From positions 28,591 to 92,590 of the forward strand of contig JAFQXE010000025.1 in NCBI GenBank assembly GCA_017407125.1: a DNA stretch of 64,000 nt. The letters run 5' to 3'. The first letter of the stretch is position 1, and every line of letters starts with the position of its first letter. Shown here piece by piece: positions 51,502 through 59,559 of the stretch. Under the pieces are notes generated by a model, which was not told the origin of the DNA, did no database searches, and worked only from the letters and a program-made list of their open reading frames with translations. Origin of the DNA: Thermoguttaceae bacterium (lineage in GTDB: Bacteria > Planctomycetota > Planctomycetia > Pirellulales > Thermoguttaceae). A program made the translations under genes and the position numbers.

Positions 51502-51595
51502 ACACGAAATACACGAATAGAACGAAACAAACGAAAGAATTATTTTGATATCTAAAAAATTTTCGTCTATTTCGCTTATTTTGTGTTTTTCGTGT
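51502..51595. repeat. Nonamer fold-back repeat of ACACGAAAT type, copy 1
   Basis: Left arm ACACGAAAT, ACACGAATA, GAACGAAAC, AAACGAAAG (51502-51537); right arm TTTTCGTCT, ATTTCGCTT, ATTTTGTGT, TTTTCGTGT (51560-51595). A second copy is at 59415. Confidence 0.85.
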
Positions 51596-51634
51596 TTAAA
51601 AAATGACTCACGAATGAATATTGATTTGACAATT

Positions 51635-51695
51635 AACCAATCGGCGTTAATCCGTTTAATCCGTAAAATCAGTGTGCGGACTGACCCGAGCAAAC
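51635..51695 (+). repeat. ATCCGT nonamer element before the methyltransferase gene
   Basis: AACCAATCGGCGTTAATCC with ATCCGT units nine bases apart, ending GTGTGCGGACTGACCCGAGC, a damaged form of the terminal hairpin. It lies 24 bases before the start at 51719. Confidence 0.85.
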
Positions 51696-51718
51696 GTTGT
51701 TAGGAACCAATAAACACC

Positions 51719-52648
51719 ATGCCCAGCCCGAAACGCGCGCCGAGAAATCGAACGCTCACTCTGACGGAAGAACAGTATTCGCAGCTTCAAAAGCGGCTGG
51801 TCGTTCCGACGTTTCCTCTGACGGCGCTGGACATGGAAAATCGCGTTTTCAACTGCGATCTGTTTGACGTTTTGGACTCGCTGCCGGAACGATTTGTCGA
51901 CTTGATGATTATTGACCCGCCGTACAATTTGACAAAAGAGTTCAACGGGCTGAAGTTCAACAAACGTAACAACGAGGCGTATATCGAGTATTTGGAAGAG
52001 TGGTTTCCTCGTCTGATTAAAACGCTCAAGCCGACGGCGTCTGTGTACCTGTGCGGCGACTGGAAATGCTCTGCGGCGGAGTTTACGGTTCTCGACAAGT
52101 ACTTAACCGTTCAGAACCGAATCGTCTGGCAGCGGGAAAAAGGACGCGGCGCGAAACGAAACTGGAAGAACTGCTCGGAGGACGTCTGGTTTGCAACCGT
52201 TTCCGATTCTTATTACTTTGACGTGGACGCAGTCAAGATGAAACGCCGGGTTCTGGCGCCGTATCGCGTTGACGGCAAACCAAAGGACTGGCAGGAGACC
52301 GACGATGGCGCGTTTCGCATGACGCACCCGTCCAATTTCTGGGACGACATTTCTATCCCCTACTGGTCAATGCCGGAGAACACCGATCACCCAACGCAAA
52401 AGCCGGAAAAGCTCTTGGCGAAACTGATTCTTGCCAGCTCGAAACCCGGCGACCTGGTTTTCGATCCCTTTTTAGGAAGCGGCACAACAGCGGTTGTCGC
52501 AAAAAAGCTTGGAAGAAAATACTGCGGAATCGAACTCAACTCGCAGTACTGCTGCTGGGCGTTAGCGCGTCTCGACAAAGCAGAACAGGACTCGAAAATT
52601 CAAGGCTATTCCGACGGCGTCTTCTGGGAACGCAATTCGGGGAAATAG
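51719..52648 (+). CDS. Solitary DNA methyltransferase (beta class)
   Basis: 309 residues. I-I-D-P-P-Y-N-L near 76 is the catalytic motif IV, and D-P-F-L-G-S-G-T-T near 253 the SAM motif I, preceded by H-P-T-Q-K-P-E-K-L, so it modifies the amino group of adenine or cytosine. E-W-F-P-R-L-I near 98 is common in N6-adenine enzymes. Weak ribosome site AGGAA. No restriction gene is adjacent. Repeat elements stand on both sides (51635 and 52738), so the gene may be a mobile cassette. Confidence 0.88.
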   Translation: MPSPKRAPRNRTLTLTEEQYSQLQKRLVVPTFPLTALDMENRVFNCDLFDVLDSLPERFVDLMIIDPPYNLTKEFNGLKFNKRNNEAYIEYLEEWFPRLIKTLKPTASVYLCGDWKCSAAEFTVLDKYLTVQNRIVWQREKGRGAKRNWKNCSEDVWFATVSDSYYFDVDAVKMKRRVLAPYRVDGKPKDWQETDDGAFRMTHPSNFWDDISIPYWSMPENTDHPTQKPEKLLAKLILASSKPGDLVFDPFLGSGTTAVVAKKLGRKYCGIELNSQYCCWALARLDKAEQDSKIQGYSDGVFWERNSGK

Positions 52649-52695
52649 AAATTTCTTTTTTGTTTGTTACGCGTTGTGTGGGTTTTACCCGCGGC

Positions 52696-52880
52696 TAGAA
52701 ATATTCAACCGCTACGCGGTTGGGCGGACTTCGTCCACTTGAAAAAACTTTCGGTCGCCAGCAAGCTGGCTCCCTTTTAGAGAAGTTTTTTCAAGTTTAA
52801 TTAAGAGGGGAAAACCTTTTTTGAAAAAAAGGTTCTTCCCCTCAAACTCCCCTTTCCAAAAAACTTTAGCAAGGGAGTAA
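52696..52880. repeat. Composite intergenic repeat locus 3
   Basis: AACCGC-TAC-GCGGTT near 52707-52721, GGAC-TTC-GTCC, module A (52738-52795, one inner hairpin weakened to TCCCT/AGAGA) and module B (52805-52843) with its tail to about 52877. No ATCCGT element follows here. The flank AATATTCAACC resembles AATATTGAACC before locus 1 (11599). Confidence 0.85.
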
Positions 52881-52970
52881 TAAACCCCTCTCTTGAATTA
52901 TTCTTTTAAGTTCTGTAAAATAAAAGAAAGTTCATATCAAAACCCTTCCTTTAACCCTAATTACATAATC

Positions 52971-53909
52971 ATGATACGACGACAATTTCTTTCTCTGACG
53001 GCGGCGGGCGTTACAGCTGCGGCGCTAGACGTTAACATGTCAGCGTCCGCAAAGGCGGAAGACGCTGTTCAGGACGCTCCGAAACGAAAGCGGCCTATTC
53101 TCAATCAGTTTCATCGCGGGGCGGGCAACTACCGTCCGGAAAACACGCTCGAGACGTTTCTCTGGGCGTGGGGGTCTGGCGGGATTCCCGAAGCGGACGC
53201 CCGATTCACAGCTGACAAGGTAGCGATCGCTTGTCACGATGGGGATTTGGCGCGCTGTTCTCACGGCGTTCCGGAGTCCATGAGGAAGACGCCAATTGCG
53301 GAACTGACCTGGGAGCAGATTCGCGACGTTAATATAGGCGAGTACCGGGGCGAAGCGTTCAAGACGGAAAAGATCCCGACCATGGAGTCGGTCTTCGCCT
53401 GTATGAAGGGGCGTCCTGACAGAATGTTATACATTGACGAAAAGGGCATGCCGCCCCAGCTTATGGCGGAAATGTCGGAAGCGTACGGCGTTCAGGAACA
53501 GATTATTTTCGCCTCGTCCAAGTACGACATCATCAAGGAATGGAAAAAGACGGCTCCAAAAGCAAAGTCGATTCATTGGATTCCGACGCTCAAAGACCCG
53601 GTTCAGGCGGTTGCAAAACTCACGCCGTATTTGGAGATGCTCGACAAGGCGTCGTTTGAAGGCATCGACATCTGCCAGATTCATACGTTCTGCGATTTCA
53701 GTCGTCCTGACCCGTACAGCCCGACAAGCGAATTCCTGCGTCACGCGGGCGAGACGATGAAAAAACACGGCGTTATTTTCCAGTCCCTGTCCTGGACAAA
53801 CGGCGACAAGGCGGAAACGTACTACGGACTAATCGACCTCGGCGTCGAGTCCTTCGCAACCGACTACCCGATCGAATTCATGGCGGCAATTGAGAAATTA
53901 GAACCTTGA
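52971..53909 (+). CDS. Exported glycerophosphodiester phosphodiesterase family protein
   Basis: 312 residues from ATG 52971 (M-I-R-R-Q-F-L-S-L-T-A-A-G), a twin-arginine signal; the 26 residues of the longer frame before it are rejected. The GDPD core has H-R-G-A-G-N-Y-R-P-E-N-T near residue 48, a HDGDLARC-like block near 83 and E-K-G-M near 154; the last strand S-W-T-N-G-D and F-A-T-D-Y-P near the end close the barrel. It should hydrolyse glycerophosphodiesters outside the cytoplasm, for phosphate or glycerol, with metal help. Confidence 0.85.
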   Translation: MIRRQFLSLTAAGVTAAALDVNMSASAKAEDAVQDAPKRKRPILNQFHRGAGNYRPENTLETFLWAWGSGGIPEADARFTADKVAIACHDGDLARCSHGVPESMRKTPIAELTWEQIRDVNIGEYRGEAFKTEKIPTMESVFACMKGRPDRMLYIDEKGMPPQLMAEMSEAYGVQEQIIFASSKYDIIKEWKKTAPKAKSIHWIPTLKDPVQAVAKLTPYLEMLDKASFEGIDICQIHTFCDFSRPDPYSPTSEFLRHAGETMKKHGVIFQSLSWTNGDKAETYYGLIDLGVESFATDYPIEFMAAIEKLEP

Positions 53910-54001
53910 GCGGCGAGGCGCCGCACCCAATTCGCGCTGCCGCGCGACTGCCAAAAACCGCTCCCGTTGGTAGCTTTTATTTTCCTTCAAAAATTTATAA
54001 C

Positions 54002-54087
54002 CGCAAAGAACGCATAGAACGCAAAGATAACCAATCGGTGAAAATCCGTCTAATCCGTTAAATCCGTGTGCGGGCTGACCTGCACAG
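54002..54087 (+). repeat. Two nonamer elements fused in register
   Basis: CGCAAAGAA, CGCATAGAA, CGCAAAGAT (54002-54028) run straight, without losing the 9-base step, into the ATCCGT element (54029-54087) that ends GTGTGCGGG-CTGA-CCTGCACA. Confidence 0.85.
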
Positions 54088-54099
54088 GAACTAAGACTA

Positions 54100-54888
54100 C
54101 TACGCACACTTCGCCGTGAATCGAATCAGAACGGTTTGCTCTAACGGCGACGGGGTTGCCAGGGTCAGATCGATTCTCGCCCCGTGAGGGTAACAGACGC
54201 CTACGGAGGCGGTGAGTTCCGCTCCGTCGATTATTTCCAGTTCCGTTTCCGGAACGGACTGGAACGGCGGGCAGAACGCAGCGTTGACCGATGCGTGTTT
54301 CTGATGAGCGGCAAAAGACACTCTAAACCAGCCGGTCTGAACGTCTTCGCCTGCAGAGCCTGTTTGACGCGTCCACTGCTGACAGACGTCGGACGGGAAA
54401 AGCGATTCTAAATAATCCTCTTCCGATTCTTCCAAGTCTTCTTCAGAGTCGTTCACGCTTTCGTCGGTGATTTCTTTTACGTCGGTTTTAATTTCTTCAT
54501 CGAGAGAGGGTTTTGAGGACGAATTGTCTTCGCCCCAGAACCAGAAGACGTAATGAAACAGAAACGCGATAATTACGCTCAGGTAGAATTCAGGCATGGC
54601 TTCCGTTCGACAGACGCCGCATAAGAACAGCAGTTCGACCGGAATGAGAAAGAGTCCTATTCGTTGAACGGTTTTGGAATTGTTCTTAAAGGCGACGGAC
54701 ACGGCGCCGCGCAACAAAGCGGACAAACAGACGAATATCAGAATAACCAGCGGGAGTTGCCAGCTCATAACCGGAAACTCGCCTGCCATGCGCCGCCAAA
54801 ACAGCGTCATCGCCAACGCCGTCCCCAGGAACAACGTCCAGTAGACGAACCATCGACATGCAAGGCGATAGAAGGCTAGGATATTCAT
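54100..54888 (-). CDS. Membrane protein of unknown function
   Basis: 262 residues from ATG 54888 (MNILAFYRLACRWFVYW); the longer frame up to 55050 would run into tsaB and is rejected. Four hydrophobic helices fill the first 115 residues. An acidic linker (S-V-N-D-S-E-E-D-L-E-E-S-E-E-D) lies near 150, followed by a beta-rich C-terminal domain with W-F-R-V-S-F-A-A-H-Q-K-H near 187. No family recognised. It starts 34 bases after the tsaB stop on the same strand, so it is probably co-transcribed. Confidence 0.65.
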   Translation of the reverse strand: MNILAFYRLACRWFVYWTLFLGTALAMTLFWRRMAGEFPVMSWQLPLVILIFVCLSALLRGAVSVAFKNNSKTVQRIGLFLIPVELLFLCGVCRTEAMPEFYLSVIIAFLFHYVFWFWGEDNSSSKPSLDEEIKTDVKEITDESVNDSEEDLEESEEDYLESLFPSDVCQQWTRQTGSAGEDVQTGWFRVSFAAHQKHASVNAAFCPPFQSVPETELEIIDGAELTASVGVCYPHGARIDLTLATPSPLEQTVLIRFTAKCA

Positions 54889-54922
54889 AATCAGGTCTGG
54901 TATATTAAAAGGGATATTCCCG

Positions 54923-55615
54923 TTATTTTTCGTTGTTGGACGCTGCCAATCGCTTTTCTTCCGCCGCGGCAGGACGGCTGTAACGCGGCAGTAAGTCCCA
55001 CAAAACGTCTTTTCTGCCGGCGGCGTACTGACGAATTGCCAGTTCTCCAACGCCTTGGGCGGTTGGGGCGCGCAGTTCCGGGGCGACCAACAGTCGATTT
55101 TCCAGCGCGGCGGGATCGATTCGGCTGACGTACGGTCCGGAAAGCCATCGATCTGGTTCGGTTTGAGCCAGCCAATCTCGCCACGCGACGGTTTTCTCGT
55201 CGCCGGCAGGGGCGAACGTCCCGTCTTCGGCGCGGTCGAAATTGCGATAAATCACCTGACCGCGCTGGCAGTCGAAGGCGATGGAAATCTTCTCGACGTC
55301 TTGCGGCGCCTGATGAGCGCAGACTTCCATGGAATCGACGCCGATAATATCAGCGTTGACCGCCCAGGCAAACGTTTTGGCGGAAACGACTCCAACGCGA
55401 AGCCCGGTAAACGAGCCGGGGCCCTGCGCGACGGCGACGAGCCCAATTTGAGTTGGTTTCAAGCCGGTATGAGCCAAGGCTTGTTTTAAACCTGGCGCCA
55501 GCGATTGCGCGGAACGTATTTCCGCTGGCAACTGGGCGAAACAGGTCATACGCTCGTTTTCAAAAATCGCGATGGAGGCGGATTTTTCAGTCGTTTCGAA
55601 TGCAATTGTATTCAT
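54923..55615 (-). CDS. tsaB: tRNA threonylcarbamoyladenosine biosynthesis protein TsaB
   Basis: 230 residues from ATG 55615 (MNTIAFETTEKSASIAIF); a six-residue longer frame is less likely. A-Q-G-P-G-S-F-T-G-L-R-V-G near 68 is the family signature, followed by G-V-D-S-M-E-V near 100. TsaB is the inactive-kinase-fold partner that joins TsaD and TsaE to make the t6A base next to tRNA anticodons reading ANN codons. First gene of the pair with the membrane protein. Confidence 0.93.
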   Translation of the reverse strand: MNTIAFETTEKSASIAIFENERMTCFAQLPAEIRSAQSLAPGLKQALAHTGLKPTQIGLVAVAQGPGSFTGLRVGVVSAKTFAWAVNADIIGVDSMEVCAHQAPQDVEKISIAFDCQRGQVIYRNFDRAEDGTFAPAGDEKTVAWRDWLAQTEPDRWLSGPYVSRIDPAALENRLLVAPELRAPTAQGVGELAIRQYAAGRKDVLWDLLPRYSRPAAAEEKRLAASNNEK

Positions 55616-55739
55616 TATAATCAAATTTTGCAATTATTCACGGCGCAGTTCGCCAAAATTCTCTATTTTTCTGTAAACCGCGCAATCGGCGGAATCGTTA
55701 TTATATTTTTAAAAATTATATAAAAAGGCAAGGGGGGGT

Positions 55740-55767
55740 CTGACAAACTTTTTATTTTGGTTATAAT
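55740..55767 (+). promoter_or_regulatory. Promoter of the metallophosphatase gene
   Basis: CTGACA (55740-55745), 16-base spacer, perfect TATAAT (55762-55767). The leader would be about 150 bases and contains the hairpin at 55821. Confidence 0.65.
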
Positions 55768-55820
55768 AATATATAGATATAGATGAGTAGTAAGATGCGG
55801 CTTTTTTGTCAGAAATCAAT

Positions 55821-55864
55821 GAGCGAGGGGTAAAGAGTTTAACAATTGTAAAAACTCCTCGCTC
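55821..55864 (+). promoter_or_regulatory. Hairpin in the metallophosphatase leader
   Basis: GAGCGAGG (55821-55828) pairs with CCTCGCTC (55857-55864), and AGTTT with AAACT inside; TTTG follows. A second promoter-like TTGACA (55871-55876) with CATTAT (55895-55900) begins right after it. Confidence 0.45.
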
Positions 55865-55923
55865 TTTGTCTTGACAATTTGTCGCGTCTCCCCCCATTAT
55901 TTGGTTTCAAAAGGATTACTCCC

Positions 55924-56682
55924 GTGAAAAGAGCCATTATTAGCGACATCCACAGCAATCTGGAAGCCCTGACAACCGTTATGGCTGACATTGAAGAGCA
56001 AAAGGTGGACAGCATTATTTGTTTGGGCGACATTGTTGGTTACGGTCCCAACCCTCGTGAATGTTTGGATATTATTCGTTCGTCCTGTTCGGTTTGCATA
56101 ATGGGCAACCACGACCACGGCGCGATTTATAACCCGGACGGATTCAACGCATGCGCGGAACAGGCGATTTTTTGGACTCGTGAAGAACTCCAAAAGCCCT
56201 GCGATCCGGTTGACGTCCGAGACGCCCGATGGGATTTTCTCGGAAATCTGAACCGAAACTACGTCGAAGACAAAATGATTTTTGTTCACGGTTCCGCCAG
56301 AAACCCTCTCAACGAGTATGTCTTTCCGGAAGACGTGTATCATGAACGCAAACTGGAAAAGATCTTCGCTCAAATTCAGTGGGTCGCGTTTCAGGGACAC
56401 ACTCACGTTCCCGGCATTTTCACGGAACGTCCGTATCGATTCCGCTCTCCGGAAGAATTTGACAACTTCCGCGAACTTCAGCCCGATTCCAAGTACATGA
56501 TTAACGTCGGGTCTGTTGGTCAGCCTCGCGACAACGACAATCGCGCCTGCTATGTCATTTTTGAAGATCAGACGGTAACGTATCGACGTCTGGAATACGA
56601 CTACAGCGTAACGGCGGCTAAGATTGGCGCGATTTCCGATCTCGACAACTTCCTGGCGGAACGACTGACAGAAGGTCGGTAA
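55924..56682 (+). CDS. Metallophosphoesterase, YfcE/MJ0936-like
   Basis: 252 residues from GTG 55924, with AAGGA eight bases before; the 15 extra residues of the longer frame are rejected. All metal motifs are present: I-S-D-I-H-S-N (D-x-H), C-L-G-D-I-V-G-Y-G-P, M-G-N-H-D-H-G and Q-G-H-T-H-V-P-G. The family hydrolyses phosphodiesters or phosphoproteins with two metal ions in the cytoplasm; the substrate is unknown. It has its own promoter and is followed by a fold-back repeat and yidC. Confidence 0.9.
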   Translation: MKRAIISDIHSNLEALTTVMADIEEQKVDSIICLGDIVGYGPNPRECLDIIRSSCSVCIMGNHDHGAIYNPDGFNACAEQAIFWTREELQKPCDPVDVRDARWDFLGNLNRNYVEDKMIFVHGSARNPLNEYVFPEDVYHERKLEKIFAQIQWVAFQGHTHVPGIFTERPYRFRSPEEFDNFRELQPDSKYMINVGSVGQPRDNDNRACYVIFEDQTVTYRRLEYDYSVTAAKIGAISDLDNFLAERLTEGR

Positions 56683-56685
56683 AGT

Positions 56686-56727
56686 GAGGGATGAGGAGTC
56701 AGGAGTGAGGAGTTTTTCCTTACTCCT
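56686..56727 (+). repeat. Heptamer fold-back repeat before yidC
   Basis: GAGGGAT, GAGGAGT, CAGGAGT, GAGGAGT (56686-56713), then TTTTCCT and TACTCCT. AGGAGTGAGG (56701-56710) pairs with CCTTACTCCT (56718-56727). It starts three bases after the stop codon. Confidence 0.8.
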
Positions 56728-56784
56728 TTCATTCCCTGTTTTAAAAAATGTCTTAAATCAATTAGTCATCCAAATATTTTAAAT

Positions 56785-59373
56785 ATGCAAAGAGCTATCA
56801 CCCCTCCGGGACAGGAACAGCCCAGCCCAATCAATTCTGTAATAACGTTCCTTATAATTTTTCTGTTGACGTTTTGGATTTTAAATCATTTCACTCCAAA
56901 ACCGGAAAAACCTGCAGAGCAGGGGACTGCCGAAGAAATTGAAGCGTCGTCTAACGTTCCAATAACTGAAGAAGAAGGCTGGGACGGCGAGAAATCTTCA
57001 ACGCCTGTTGCTGAGGGACAGCCTGCCGACGCTCAAGCGCAGCCGACGAACGCTCAAGCGACAGAAGAACAAGCGCCCGCTGCCGTTCAGCCAGAACCGC
57101 CGAAAACGGAACAGTGGATTGCGTTGGGGTCAATGGACAACGCCAGCAAATACAAGCTGCTGCTTACCTTTACCAGCAAAGGGGCGGCGATGGCGTATGC
57201 TGAACTCAATTCCCCGCACTATTTAGACGTCTTCGATAAAGAGGGGTATCTTTATCAAAACATGGGATACCTGGGCAACGTCTTTGCGGAAGTTCCTGCT
57301 CCAGCTATCGACTTAAAAGCTCTTTTGGCTCAGGCAGACGCTGCTAAAGACGGCGCCGCTCAACAAGCCGCGCCGGAACTTGCCAAGAAATGCGTTGTAG
57401 TCGTCGTTCCAGACGGAACGCCCGCTCAGGCGGCAGGGCTGCAGGTTGGAGACGAAATCGTCAAATGCAACGACCAGTCAATTAAAAATCGAAAAGAGTT
57501 CAATGAATATATCAAATCGACGTCGCCAGGCGCCAAGCTAACCTTAACCGTCAACCGAGACGGCAAAGCGCTTAAGCTCAAGGAAGTTGAACTGCGGCAC
57601 ACGCCCATGGCGGTAATTCGTCCGGAAGAGTTTGAAAGCGCCGGGCAGGGAAATCCGCTCTCTTTCCTGATGACGATGCAGCAGATTGACAACGCAAAGG
57701 TTTCAGACGTCTTGCCGGCTTTTTCTCGTCAGGCGTCAGACGCCCAGGCGAATCAGGTTAAACTGCAAAGCTATCTCAATCGGGAATTGCCAAACGTCGA
57801 TATGAGAAACGGCATTTGGGACGTCGTCGAATCCAATCAGAAAAAAGTCGTCTTCAAGTTCCCGATTCCCCGTTACGGTCTGGAAGTTTACAAAACGTTT
57901 GAATTGGTCGAGACGGACGCGTCGGACGCCAACGCCGGCTATCACGTCAATATGACCATTGCCGTTAAAAACACAGGGAAGAACGCCCGAAAGACCGCGT
58001 ATCGTCTGGACGGCCCCACCGGGTTGCCGCTTGAAGGGTACTGGTATACGCATAAAGTTTGGACGACCTGGAGCGGCGTTGGACTTCGCGACATGGTTTA
58101 CAAGGAAGACGCCAATAAACGTCCGAACATGGTTTCCTGTCAGAGCATTTCTCAGGACAAATGGGACGCCGTTGAAAACTTCCCGCTGGCGTACGCAGGC
58201 GTCGACGCCGCGTATTTTGGCTCTTATTTGATTCCGGAAAAGACGGGCGGCGAGAGTTTCAAGTTCGCCAAACTCCAGCCGCTGCGCGTTGGGTCTGTCG
58301 ATCCGAAATGGCTTACTCGGACGAACTGTTCGTTCCGGGCGTACAGCCAGGAAACAGAACTGGCGCCGGGCGCGGAAACGTCGCAGACGTACACCGTCTT
58401 TATCGGACCGCGCAAACCGGATTTAATGAAAACGTACGGCTTGGACGGCGTCATTTACTACGGCTGGTTCAGCTGGATTGCCGTCCCGCTGGTTGGGCTG
58501 TTACATTTCTTTTATATGATCATTCCCAACTACGGCATCGCGATTTTGCTTTTGACCGCGGTCGTTCGACTGGCGCTTCACCCGCTGTCCAGAAAACAGG
58601 TTATCGGCGCGTTGAAGATGCAAAAGCTCCAGCCGGAGATGGCTAAAATCAAGGAAAAATACACAGATCCTCAGGAGCAGATGAAAGCGCAGCAGGAACT
58701 GTTCCGAAAGCACAACTACAACCCGCTTTCCGGCTGCCTTGTCTTGTTTATTCAGCTCCCGATTTTTATGGCGCTGTATCGAGCGTTGATGGTAGACGTC
58801 GAACTGCGTCAGGCGTCCATGTTCGGTTCTGCGTTCCGATTCTGTTCAAACCTTGCCGCTCCGGACATGCTTCTTAACTGGACGTCCTGGGCTCCTCAGT
58901 TTGTTACATCTGGATATGGCATGTTCGGTTTGGGACCATATCTCAATCTTTTGCCGATAGCGACGATTGCTCTGTTTTTGATTCAGCAGAAGATTCTCAT
59001 GCCGCCGCCGGCTGACGATCAGGCGCGCATGCAGCAGCGGGTCATGACGTTCATGATGCTTTTCATGGGGTTGATGTTCTTTAAGGTTGCCGCCGGATTG
59101 TGCATTTACTTTATCGCGTCCTCGTTGTGGGGTTTGGCGGAACGACAGTTCATGCCCAAAGAACTGGTCGATCAGGAATTGGTTAAAGAAGAATCCAACA
59201 ACTGGAAGTCAAATCAAAATAAAAAGTCGCCTCGACATCGTCCGGAAGACGACGAACCGATGAACGTTCTTAAATCATGGGGAGACGCGCTGAAAAATAT
59301 CGGGAAACAGAAAGAAGAAGACGCTCCCAAAGACGCGCCTCGACGATGGCGAAACCGAAAGAAGAAAAAATAA
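56785..59373 (+). CDS. yidC: Membrane protein insertase YidC with an inserted PDZ domain
   Basis: 862 residues, much longer than the usual 540-600. First helix about 18-36, then an acidic Pro/Gln-rich linker to about 110. Residues about 201-271 form a PDZ domain (V-V-V-V-P-D-G-T-P-A-Q-A-A-G-L-Q-V-G-D-E-I), placed inside the periplasmic part. The usual P1 beta domain continues to about 545. The insertase core (about 555-790) has the conserved Arg in T-A-V-V-R-L-A-L-H-P-L, K-M-Q-K-L-Q-P-E-M, N-P-L-S-G-C-L-V and five helices; the tail is basic. It inserts and folds inner-membrane proteins. The PDZ part suggests an added periplasmic chaperone or protease-recruiting role (inference). Confidence 0.93.
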   Translation: MQRAITPPGQEQPSPINSVITFLIIFLLTFWILNHFTPKPEKPAEQGTAEEIEASSNVPITEEEGWDGEKSSTPVAEGQPADAQAQPTNAQATEEQAPAAVQPEPPKTEQWIALGSMDNASKYKLLLTFTSKGAAMAYAELNSPHYLDVFDKEGYLYQNMGYLGNVFAEVPAPAIDLKALLAQADAAKDGAAQQAAPELAKKCVVVVVPDGTPAQAAGLQVGDEIVKCNDQSIKNRKEFNEYIKSTSPGAKLTLTVNRDGKALKLKEVELRHTPMAVIRPEEFESAGQGNPLSFLMTMQQIDNAKVSDVLPAFSRQASDAQANQVKLQSYLNRELPNVDMRNGIWDVVESNQKKVVFKFPIPRYGLEVYKTFELVETDASDANAGYHVNMTIAVKNTGKNARKTAYRLDGPTGLPLEGYWYTHKVWTTWSGVGLRDMVYKEDANKRPNMVSCQSISQDKWDAVENFPLAYAGVDAAYFGSYLIPEKTGGESFKFAKLQPLRVGSVDPKWLTRTNCSFRAYSQETELAPGAETSQTYTVFIGPRKPDLMKTYGLDGVIYYGWFSWIAVPLVGLLHFFYMIIPNYGIAILLLTAVVRLALHPLSRKQVIGALKMQKLQPEMAKIKEKYTDPQEQMKAQQELFRKHNYNPLSGCLVLFIQLPIFMALYRALMVDVELRQASMFGSAFRFCSNLAAPDMLLNWTSWAPQFVTSGYGMFGLGPYLNLLPIATIALFLIQQKILMPPPADDQARMQQRVMTFMMLFMGLMFFKVAAGLCIYFIASSLWGLAERQFMPKELVDQELVKEESNNWKSNQNKKSPRHRPEDDEPMNVLKSWGDALKNIGKQKEEDAPKDAPRRWRNRKKKK

Positions 59374-59414
59374 GAGGCTCCCGACACGCGTGGTAAAAAA
59401 GGCGTATCTTTTTA

Positions 59415-59519
59415 ACACGAAATACACGAAATACACGAAAAGAACGAAAAAGACGAAAATGTTTTAAAATTAATTTTTTGAATCTTTCGTAAATTTCGCC
59501 TATTTCGTGTTTTTCGTGT
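59415..59519. repeat. Nonamer fold-back repeat of ACACGAAAT type, copy 2
   Basis: Left arm ACACGAAAT, ACACGAAAT, ACACGAAAA, GAACGAAAA, AGACGAAAA (59415-59459); right arm CTTTCGTAA, ATTTCGCCT, ATTTCGTGT, TTTTCGTGT (59484-59519). Inverted arms, as at 51502. Confidence 0.88.
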
Positions 59520-59559
59520 TTAAAAATCCAATGACGACTGAATTGCTGATTGTATTTTC

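Noticed and set aside
54889..55050. Longer N-terminus of the membrane protein at 54100
   Set aside because: It overlaps tsaB out of frame and precedes the first helix with unlike sequence.
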